A DNA stretch of 5,639 nt from JAWPNA01 sp045402695 (GTDB lineage: Bacteria > Acidobacteriota > Polarisedimenticolia > JACPZX01 > DASXTC01). The translations under genes and the position numbers were made by a program. Below, one piece after another: positions 1 to 4,503 of the stretch. Under the pieces are notes generated by a model that was not told the DNA's origin, did not search any database, and saw only the letters and a program-made list of their open reading frames with translations. Position 1 is the stretch's first letter. Each line of letters opens with the position of its first letter. Location of the stretch: assembly GCA_045402695.1 (NCBI GenBank), contig JAWPNA010000135.1:1-5639 (forward strand), read 5' to 3'.

Positions 1-558
1 GCCGCCGAGCTGGGCGAACAACGCCACGAAGGAGGCGCCGAAGCCGAAGCCGACGATCTTGAGCGGGATCAACCGCGCGTCGCCCGTTCCCCCGAACGCA
101 ACGAACAGACCGCCCACGCCGATCAGGCTGAGCGCCACGACGGTGAGGCCCGACACCGCGCCGCCCCGCATCGCGAGGGTCAGAGCGCGGCTCACGCTCG
201 TCCCCGCGGCCGCGGCGCAGCGAAGGTTCGCGCGGATCGAGACGAACATCCCGATGTAGCCCGACACTGCCGAGCAGGCTGCTCCCAGCAGGAAGGCCAG
301 GGTCGTGCGGGTCCCTTCCTCCCACCCCTTGCTGAAGCCGTACACGACGAGGATGACGGCCGCTACGGCCAGGCTGAGCAGTCCGATGGTGCGATACTGG
401 CGTCTGAGGAACGCCTCGGCGCCCTCCTGGATCGCCGCCGCGATCTCTTGCATCGCCTTGTTGCCACGGTCGGCGCTCAGGACCTGTCGCGCCAGGTACC
501 CGGCGAACAGCAGGGCGCCCAAACCCACACCGAAGATCAGAATGAGGTACTGCGTCAT
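1..558 (-). CDS. hppA: Membrane-bound ion-translocating pyrophosphatase (H+ or Na+), N-terminal part
   Basis: Only the first 186 codons are visible; the frame is open to the window edge, so this is a partial gene of a family usually around 650-800 residues. The product couples hydrolysis of pyrophosphate to pumping H+ or Na+ across the inner membrane. A first membrane segment spans about residues 4-23. It is followed by the family's characteristic cytoplasmic stretch, with GNKAMQEIAAAIQEGAEAFL at about 32-51 and then RRQYRTI. Further hydrophobic segments lie near 58-74, 88-107, 130-155 and 165-183. The visible end, GFGFGASFVALFAQLGG, is the conserved lead-in to the catalytic loop, which itself lies outside. 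The ATG at 558 is preceded by a purine-rich GGGAAGAG (565-572) six bases away. Ion specificity and K+ dependence cannot be read because the deciding residues are missing. It is separated from the ExbD gene by 241 bp with a likely terminator, so it is probably transcribed separately. Family assignment is confident. Confidence 0.93.
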   Translation of the reverse strand, partial: MTQYLILIFGVGLGALLFAGYLARQVLSADRGNKAMQEIAAAIQEGAEAFLRRQYRTIGLLSLAVAAVILVVYGFSKGWEEGTRTTLAFLLGAACSAVSGYIGMFVSIRANLRCAAAAGTSVSRALTLAMRGGAVSGLTVVALSLIGVGGLFVAFGGTGDARLIPLKIVGFGFGASFVALFAQLGG

Positions 559-799
559 GGTGATCTCTTCCCACCCGGACTGGCCGGTCAGGCGGGGAGT
601 GCAAACTCACGGCCCGTGCTCCCTTCCCCGCACCCGAGGGGCCCGGCGCATTCGTCCGGCCTCAGCCGGCTTCACGCCGGCCGGCCGTTGCTGGATTACG
701 TGGATGTCTCGAAAAACGCCGGCAGTCTGCCAATGGCGACATCGGCTTCGGCGGCTGCGCCAGCCCGTCGCTTCGTAGGCCTCAGGGGCCTCAGAGGCC
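559..799. other. Intergenic region between exbD-2 and hppA
   Basis: This 241-bp gap holds a likely intrinsic terminator (712-738) and, nearer hppA, a GC-rich element in which CCGGCC (656-661) can pair with GGCCGG (679-684) around a smaller GGC/GCC stem. No U-run follows the second element in the minus direction, so it is not a convincing terminator; it would lie in the hppA leader. I found no -35/-10 pair good enough to call as the hppA promoter, and no small gene with a convincing ribosome binding site. Confidence 0.5.
712..738 (-). terminator. Probable Rho-independent terminator of the TPR-tonB-exbB-exbD-exbD unit
   Basis: Read on the minus strand, CGCC (738-735), a three-base bulge AUU, GGC (731-729), the loop AGACU, GCC (723-721) and GGCG (720-717) form a seven-pair all-GC stem, immediately followed by five U (716-712). 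It lies about 60 bases after the exbD-2 stop codon and before the hppA leader, the expected place for the end of the operon. The bulge and short U-run make it moderate rather than certain. Confidence 0.55.
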
Positions 800-804
800 T
801 CACT
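778..804. repeat. Three tandem 9-bp units (GGCCTCA core) across the exbD-2 stop codon
   Basis: GGCCTCA occurs at 778-784, 787-793 and 796-802, each followed by two variable bases (GG, GA, CT). On the coding strand this reads TGAGGCC three times, and the first of these copies supplies the TGA stop of exbD-2 (800-802). It is a short, GC-rich tandem repeat with no known function that I can name; it may simply be slippage at the gene end. Confidence 0.5.
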
Positions 805-1282
805 GGCCGATCGCCGCGGACGGGCTGGTCGGTGTGGACACAGCCGACTCGCCCAGCGGCGCGTCGGCGATCTTGTCGTCGGTGACGAGACCGATGGATG
901 TCGCGCCCGCGGTGCGGATGAGGTCCATCAGCGTCACGACGTCGCCGTAGATGAGGTTTCTGGCCGCGGCGAGGAAGACCACCTTCTTGCTCTGTCCCGC
1001 CAGGATGCCGGTCAGCTTGGGCTCGAGCTGCTCTCGCGGGGTCTTGTCCTTGTTGACGTAGTAGTCGCCGGTCTTGGTGTAGATCACCACGATCTGTTTC
1101 TGTAGGATTTCCTCGGGAATCGGAGTGGAGATCGACTGCGGAACATCGAGATCGTAGCCGCGCTGCAGCAGCGGCGTCACGACCATGAAGATGATTAGCA
1201 GCACCAGCACCACGTCCACCAGCGGCGTGACGTTGATCTCGGAGTTGATCTTCCCTTTGCCGCCGCCGACCGCCATTCCCAT
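800..1282 (-). CDS. exbD: ExbD/TolR-family biopolymer transport protein, second copy (exbD-2)
   Basis: This 160-residue protein belongs to the ExbD/TolR family: a short cytoplasmic N-terminus, one membrane helix and a periplasmic domain. With ExbB it forms the ion-driven motor that energizes TonB. The N-terminus MGMAVGGGKGK precedes the helix at about 20-36, which starts TPLVDVVLVLLIIFMVV. Asp23 in this helix matches the protonatable aspartate essential in E. coli ExbD (Asp25). The periplasmic part (43 onward) carries the family's LIYGDVVTLMDLIRTAG pattern near 114-130. It ends in a Ser/Pro/Ala/Thr-rich tail of about 20 residues that the first copy lacks. The start is well set: GGGAGGAGGG (1291-1300) lies eight bases before the ATG. 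It follows exbD-1 by 75 bp, the widest gap in the operon. TolR is a possible alternative name, but adjacency to tonB favours ExbD. Confidence 0.93.
   Translation of the reverse strand: MGMAVGGGKGKINSEINVTPLVDVVLVLLIIFMVVTPLLQRGYDLDVPQSISTPIPEEILQKQIVVIYTKTGDYYVNKDKTPREQLEPKLTGILAGQSKKVVFLAAARNLIYGDVVTLMDLIRTAGATSIGLVTDDKIADAPLGESAVSTPTSPSAAIGQ
1157..1282 (-). repeat. Duplicated exbD 5' segment, copy 2 (partner at 1673-1798)
   Basis: The first 42 codons of the two exbD genes are near copies. 37 of 42 residues are identical (differences at 12, 13, 15, 38 and 41), and about 105 of 118 bases match when 1165-1282 is compared with 1681-1798. The match includes a run of 35 identical bases (1203-1237 and 1719-1753). 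Beyond residue 42 the two proteins diverge strongly. The pair is a direct repeat about 516 bp apart that could support recombination or gene conversion. Confidence 0.85.
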
Positions 1283-1357
1283 GCTTTGTACCCTCCTCCC
1301 GGCCTGTTGTCCTCGGTCAGAAACCCGTCGTGCTCGCCGAATCTGTGACTCAGGACA

Positions 1358-1798
1358 CTACGTCCCGGGAATTCCTGTCTTCTCCGCCACGATCCCCACA
1401 CCCGAGAACTGCGCCCGGTGCACGACCATCATGACGTCCTTCACTTCGCCGTACAAGAGCCGTTTGTCCCCCTTCAAAATGATCCTCTTGTTGGGGTTGC
1501 GCTGGTACGTTTCGTTGAGGAGCGTCTCGAGGTCGGCCAGATTGATCTGCTTGCTCTCGAGCCAGACGCTGGCCGGGTTGCCCGGCCCGCTGTAGGCCAC
1601 CGAGATCAGCATCTCGTTTTCGTCTTCCGGCAGCGCCGCGGGGTTCGACGTGCTGGGGAGCAGCACGGGGCGCCCTTTCTGCAGCATGGGCGTGACCACC
1701 ATGAAGATGATCAGCAGGACCAGCACCACGTCCACCAGCGGCGTGACGTTGATGTCCGACTTGACCTTTCCCTTGCCGCCGCCGACCGCCATCCCCAT
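1358..1798 (-). CDS. exbD: ExbD/TolR-family biopolymer transport protein, first copy (exbD-1)
   Basis: This 146-residue ExbD/TolR-family protein is the inner-membrane motor partner of ExbB. Residues 1-19 are cytoplasmic and rich in Gly and Lys. A single membrane helix (about 20-36) carries Asp23, equivalent to the essential Asp25 of E. coli ExbD. The periplasmic domain runs from about 42 and includes the family-typical LLYGEVKDVMMVVHRAQFSG at 115-134, followed by VGIVAEK. Length is normal for ExbD (about 140). The ATG at 1798 has a GGAGG (1807-1811) eight bases upstream, and the gene starts 25 bp after the exbB stop, so co-transcription and close co-expression are likely. Its N-terminal and membrane part is almost identical to that of exbD-2, whereas the periplasmic domains share only the family pattern. 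The two may therefore occupy the same ExbB ring as a mixed dimer; that is inference. Confidence 0.94.
   Translation of the reverse strand: MGMAVGGGKGKVKSDINVTPLVDVVLVLLIIFMVVTPMLQKGRPVLLPSTSNPAALPEDENEMLISVAYSGPGNPASVWLESKQINLADLETLLNETYQRNPNKRIILKGDKRLLYGEVKDVMMVVHRAQFSGVGIVAEKTGIPGT
1673..1798 (-). repeat. Duplicated exbD 5' segment, copy 1 (partner at 1157-1282)
   Basis: This is the partner of the near-identical segment at the start of exbD-2. It encodes the cytoplasmic tail and membrane helix. Conservation also at synonymous positions, with 35 bases in a row unchanged, suggests recent duplication or gene conversion as well as selection on the helix that packs in the ExbB pore. Confidence 0.85.
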
Positions 1799-1823
1799 CG
1801 TGACTGCCTCCGCCCCCGCGGCC

Positions 1824-2507
1824 CTACCGGGCCGCCGCCGTCTGGCGCTGTTTCAGGAAGAAATCAATGATCTCCGACGCCGAGTTCGACATCTCGACTT
1901 CGAACCGATCGATCCGCCCCTGGAAGTAGTTGTAGGCCATGACCGCCGGGATCGCCACGAACAAGCCGAACGCCGTCTCGATCAGGGCCTCGGCGATACC
2001 GGCCGACACCGCGCCCAGCCCGCCCGATCCGGCCTTGGCCATTCCCTGGAACGCCGTGATGACCCCCAGAACCGTCCCGAACAGCCCGACGAAGGGAGCG
2101 GTCGAGCCGATCGTGCCCAGGCCTCCCAGCTTCGCCTTCAACTCGGCGCTAGTAAGAACGACGGCGCGCTCCAGGGCTCTCTTCACCGCCTCAATCACGT
2201 CCACCGTCGCCCCGCCTTCCTTCTCGTTGAGGAACTCCTGCAGCCCCGCGGAGATCACCTTGGCAAGGTGCGACTTGGGGTACTTCTTCGAGGCGTCGAT
2301 GGCGCCCTGCAGGTTGTTCGCCTTCATGTGTTTCATGACGAGCGGGAGGAAAGCAACCGACTGCTTCACCGCTGCGCGGTAGCCGAGATACTTCTCGAAC
2401 ATCACGCTGATCGACCAGATCGACATCACGAAGAGGACGCCGGCGACCATCTTCGCGGGCACTCCCATCGAGTGCCACATCTCCAAAAGACTGAACCCAC
2501 CTTCCAT
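1824..2507 (-). CDS. exbB: ExbB (MotA/TolQ/ExbB proton channel family)
   Basis: This 227-residue inner-membrane protein would form the pentameric channel around the ExbD helices and convert ion motive force into movement of TonB. It has the three-helix plan of the family: helix 1 at about 18-38, a long cytoplasmic region (about 40-130), helix 2 at about 133-155 with GLFGTVLGVITAF, and helix 3 at about 169-194 with GIAEALIETAFGLFVAIPAV. Thr145 and Thr178 match the channel-lining Thr148 and Thr181 of E. coli ExbB. Length is close to the usual 230-245. The ATG at 2507 has TAAGGAG (2514-2520) six bases upstream. It lies 30 bp after tonB and 25 bp before exbD-1. TolQ is the alternative in the same family; the preceding tonB, and the absence of tolA, tolB or pal here, favour ExbB. 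Confidence 0.95.
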   Translation of the reverse strand: MEGGFSLLEMWHSMGVPAKMVAGVLFVMSIWSISVMFEKYLGYRAAVKQSVAFLPLVMKHMKANNLQGAIDASKKYPKSHLAKVISAGLQEFLNEKEGGATVDVIEAVKRALERAVVLTSAELKAKLGGLGTIGSTAPFVGLFGTVLGVITAFQGMAKAGSGGLGAVSAGIAEALIETAFGLFVAIPAVMAYNYFQGRIDRFEVEMSNSASEIIDFFLKQRQTAAAR

Positions 2508-2537
2508 CTCTGACTCCTTAGACGCAGATCACACGCT

Positions 2538-3317
2538 TTACTTGAGGTTGAACTCCACGATGACCGTGAGGTACACCTTCACGGGCCGCCCGCCTTGCAG
2601 GGCGGGCTGGTACTTCCACTTCTTGACCGCCTCCATGGCCGCCTGGTCGAACAGCGGGTTCGACTTGAGCAGCTTGACGTCCTCGACTTCGCCATTGCGG
2701 CTCACGACGATTTCCAGGATGACCTTGCCTTCGGCGCGCGCCTTGCGGGCGACCTCGGGGTAGTCGGGCTTCACGAAGACCGTCCGCTGCGGCGGCCTGA
2801 CGTCTCCCGTGAGGTAGATCGGCTGGTCCTCTCCGGGCAAGCCGCCCAGCACTCCCCCGGGCACGCCGCCCAGCACGCCTCCGAGCACGCCACCCACGAC
2901 ACCGCCCACCACTCCTCCCGGAACGCCTCCGGGCACGCCGCCCTCCACGCCGCCCTCGACTCCCTCCTCGCCCGGGTTCTCCTCGGCCTGCGGGATCTCC
3001 TTGGGGATCTCCTGCGGCTGTACCACCTCGGGGATGTCCTCTGGGATGATCTCGGGCTTCTTGATCTCCTCGACCTTCGGCTTGGTCGCTCCGGCCGGCG
3101 GCGGCGGTGGTGGAGGCGGAGGGGGCGGAGGCGGGGCCGCGCCGACGAACTGTACGTTGATGGCCGGTTCCGGAAGCGGCTCCACGTGCAGGTAGGAGGC
3201 CGTGAGCAAGCTGATCAGGATGACACCATGAACCACCATCGAGCTGGTGGACATGTAGGCGGACTTAAGCCAGTTCTTGTGCCTGCCCGGCGTCGAATCC
3301 ATCAAGGTGTCAAACAT
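2538..3317 (-). CDS. tonB: TonB energy transducer with poly-Pro and GGVx repeat spacer
   Basis: This 259-residue protein would pass energy from the ExbB/ExbD motor to TonB-dependent outer-membrane transporters. The N-terminus is cytoplasmic (1-22), followed by one membrane anchor at about 24-43. The periplasmic spacer has three parts: 13 consecutive prolines (62-74), a Lys/Glu/Pro/Ile-rich stretch (79-113), and about ten GGV-containing tetrapeptides (120-161). The TonB C-terminal domain occupies about 170-258, with DYPEVARKARAEGKVILEIV, then SRNGEVEDVKLLKSNPLFD and AAMEAVKKWKYQPAL, all typical of the family. The ATG at 3317 comes 12 bp after the stop of the TPR gene. Its likely ribosome binding site AGGGA (3327-3331) overlaps that stop codon, which suggests translational coupling. 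The Gly-rich tract is unusual compared with the Pro-Lys/Pro-Glu spacer of E. coli TonB, although I recall similar tracts in TonB-like proteins of other GC-rich bacteria. The family call is secure; the partner transporters are not in this window. Confidence 0.95.
   Translation of the reverse strand: MFDTLMDSTPGRHKNWLKSAYMSTSSMVVHGVILISLLTASYLHVEPLPEPAINVQFVGAAPPPPPPPPPPPPPAGATKPKVEEIKKPEIIPEDIPEVVQPQEIPKEIPQAEENPGEEGVEGGVEGGVPGGVPGGVVGGVVGGVLGGVLGGVPGGVLGGLPGEDQPIYLTGDVRPPQRTVFVKPDYPEVARKARAEGKVILEIVVSRNGEVEDVKLLKSNPLFDQAAMEAVKKWKYQPALQGGRPVKVYLTVIVEFNLK
2835..2960 (-). repeat. Degenerate 12-bp tandem repeats encoding GGVx units in tonB
   Basis: About ten consecutive 12-base units encode EGGV, EGGV, PGGV, PGGV, VGGV, VGGV, LGGV, LGGV, PGGV and LGGL. 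Neighbouring units come in matched pairs (E E, P P, V V, L L), as expected from stepwise duplication of a two-unit block or from replication slippage. Bases differ between units at synonymous positions, so the array is not brand new. The number of units could vary between strains and would change the spacer length. Confidence 0.85.
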
Positions 3318-3329
3318 GATCCTGCGTCC

Positions 3330-4226
3330 CTATCTGCCTTCCGACTTCGCCGGCGCCGCGGGGGTGTCGCCCTGGGCCTTGGCCGCGGCGGCCGCCTGAG
3401 CGGCAAGCTGCTTGTTGCGCAGTTCCATGGCCTTGGCGAGGTGCTCGTCCGCCTTCTGCCGCCACATGACCGACTGAGCCGGACTGATGTCGTACTTCGC
3501 CCTCTCCCGGTACAGGAGGCTCAGGTAGCTGAACGCCTCGTAGTAGTCGGTGCGTAGCTGGAGCGCCCGCTCCGTTGAAGCGATGCCCGTGTCGATCAGC
3601 TTCATGCGCGTCTCGTAGTCCAGATCGATCGAGTTATAGGAGCGGGCCCAGCAGGCCACGCCTACCGAGTAATGGGCCTCCGGGTTTGACGGATCGAGCT
3701 CCGCGACCTTCGCGTACCACTCGATGGCCTTCTCCGCGTTGCCGCCCATCTGGTAGAGTACGGCGATCATTCTGGCCTTTTTCAGATCCTGCGGGTTCTT
3801 CTCGATGTCGGGAAGGAAGAAGTCGATTGCGTCCTGCATCCGGCGGGCCGATTTGCAGACATTGATCAGATACTCTCTGGCCTTGTCGGAATCGGGAGTG
3901 AGCTGGATGTACTTCTTGAAGGCTTCGATGGCCCCGGAGGCGTACTCGAGATCCTTGGGATGCTCGGAGCCAGGCTCGTAAAGGGACATGTATGTGAGGC
4001 CCAGATCCAGATGCGCCTCGGCATAATCCGGATTGATGCTGATGGCCTGCTTGAAAGCGCCGGCGGCTTTCTCGTACTCCTTGGACTTGTAGAAGTTCAC
4101 CCCGCGGTTCATCGCGCGGCGCGAGTTGTACCACGCGCAGTCGCACAGGCAGGCCGCCGCGAGCAGGCAGAGGGCCACGAGGGAAATCCGCGGCGCCGAC
4201 ACTGCTTCGCCGCGGGAACGATTCAT
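3330..4226 (-). CDS. TPR-repeat protein, probable lipoprotein, first gene of the tonB unit
   Basis: I recognise the fold but not a named gene. From ATG 4226 the protein has 298 residues. Residues 1-25 look like a signal peptide: basic start, hydrophobic core LVALCLLAAA, then Cys26 after Ala-Ala-Ala, an acceptable lipobox. This points to a lipid-anchored periplasmic protein. About six TPR-like helical pairs follow, near 36-68, 69-111 (with an insertion around 83-95), 113-145, 148-180, 182-226 and 229-269. The best match to the TPR pattern is NRGVNFYKSKEYEKAAGAFK with AISINPDYAEAH. An Ala-rich tail (270-298) ends it. TPR domains mediate protein-protein contacts. Being first in a tight unit with tonB, exbB and exbD suggests an accessory to that machine (inference). 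Start choice: GGAGG (4239-4243) is 12 bases from ATG 4226 and 6 from GTG 4232, so GTG is a real alternative differing by two residues. An ATG at 4238 touches the GGAGG. An ATG at 4286 would lie only about 8 bases after the predicted transcription start and would bury the signal peptide. Confidence 0.85.
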   Translation of the reverse strand: MNRSRGEAVSAPRISLVALCLLAAACLCDCAWYNSRRAMNRGVNFYKSKEYEKAAGAFKQAISINPDYAEAHLDLGLTYMSLYEPGSEHPKDLEYASGAIEAFKKYIQLTPDSDKAREYLINVCKSARRMQDAIDFFLPDIEKNPQDLKKARMIAVLYQMGGNAEKAIEWYAKVAELDPSNPEAHYSVGVACWARSYNSIDLDYETRMKLIDTGIASTERALQLRTDYYEAFSYLSLLYRERAKYDISPAQSVMWRQKADEHLAKAMELRNKQLAAQAAAAAKAQGDTPAAPAKSEGR

Positions 4227-4238
4227 GGACACGTACAT

Positions 4239-4243
4239 CCTCC
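4239..4243 (-). promoter_or_regulatory. Ribosome binding site deciding the TPR-protein start
   Basis: On the minus strand GGAGG is followed by ATGTAC, then GTG (4232), TCC and ATG (4226). Spacing is 6 bases to the GTG and 12 to the ATG, which makes GTG 4232 or ATG 4226 the likely starts and argues against the upstream in-frame ATG at 4286. Confidence 0.6.
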
Positions 4244-4300
4244 GGTATCGGTCCACCGGCGATCTGGAGGCTGTGATCCCCACCACCGCAGAAGCGCCAA

Positions 4301-4329
4301 AGTCTACCGGACGCCCCCACGCATGTCAA
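4301..4329 (-). promoter_or_regulatory. Sigma-70-type promoter for the TPR-tonB-exbB-exbD-exbD unit
   Basis: On the minus strand a perfect -35 box TTGACA (4329-4324) is followed after exactly 17 bases by TAGACT (4306-4301), which matches the -10 consensus TATAAT at four of six positions. Transcription would start near 4294, leaving a leader of about 60-70 bases before the TPR gene. It lies downstream of the M48 terminator, as expected for the head of a new operon. Confidence 0.7.
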
Positions 4330-4350
4330 CGGCGGCCGTTCATGCCGCCG
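4330..4350. promoter_or_regulatory. 7-7-7 inverted repeat abutting the -35 box, possible operator
   Basis: CGGCGGC (4330-4336) and GCCGCCG (4344-4350) form a perfect seven-base inverted repeat around a seven-base centre, ending one base from the -35 hexamer. Its position suits a dimeric activator or repressor. It does not resemble the AT-rich Fur box, so iron control by Fur is not supported here. In a genome this GC-rich, chance is a serious alternative. Confidence 0.35.
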
Positions 4351-4445
4351 AGTCTCCTCCCGCCGCGGACCAAATCTGCCTGATCAGACACGCGACGGCG
4401 TTGAAGGTTCCAGCGCCGTTTATCCGCATTCGCCGTGGAAAATGG

Positions 4446-4484
4446 AAAAAAAGGGGCGGCGTACGCTAACAGGCCCGCCGGCCC
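4446..4484 (-). terminator. Rho-independent terminator after the M48 protease gene
   Basis: On the minus strand GGGC (4484-4481), a bulged C, GGCG (4479-4476), a 14-base loop, CGCC (4461-4458) and GCCC (4457-4454) form an eight-pair GC stem. After one C, seven U follow (4452-4446). It starts about 20 bases after the protease stop codon. The long U-run is striking in such GC-rich DNA, making this the better of the two terminators in the window. Confidence 0.75.
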
Positions 4485-4503
4485 GAGTCAACCCTTCGCA
4501 CGT

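Noticed and set aside
656..684. GC hairpin as a terminator before hppA
   Set aside because: No U-run follows it on the minus strand, and GC-only stems arise easily in this DNA.
305..885. Overlapping plus-strand open frames over hppA and the following gap
   Set aside because: They are antisense to the clear HppA sequence and run into non-coding DNA and the end of exbD-2 with no family-like pattern.
1308..1357. TGTCCT (1308-1313) and AGGACA (1352-1357) inverted repeat between the two exbD genes
   Set aside because: Only six base pairs with a 38-base loop and no U-run; too weak to call as attenuator or processing site.
1650..2513. Plus-strand open frame (287 codons) opposite exbB and exbD-1
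   Set aside because: It is a shadow of the well-supported minus-strand exbB; no recognisable motif or ribosome binding site.
2835..2960. Short regular repeats as a CRISPR array
   Set aside because: Units are 12 bp, directly abutting, degenerate at third codon positions and in frame inside tonB; there are no spacers.
2595..3557. Long plus-strand open frame (320 codons) opposite tonB and the TPR gene
   Set aside because: It lies antisense to two secure genes, its translation is Arg/Gly/His/Leu-rich low complexity with no domain, and open antisense frames are expected in GC-rich DNA.
4227..4286. Upstream ATG at 4286 as start of the TPR protein
   Set aside because: It would begin about 8 bases after the predicted transcription start, has no ribosome binding site, and would place 20 extra residues before the signal peptide.
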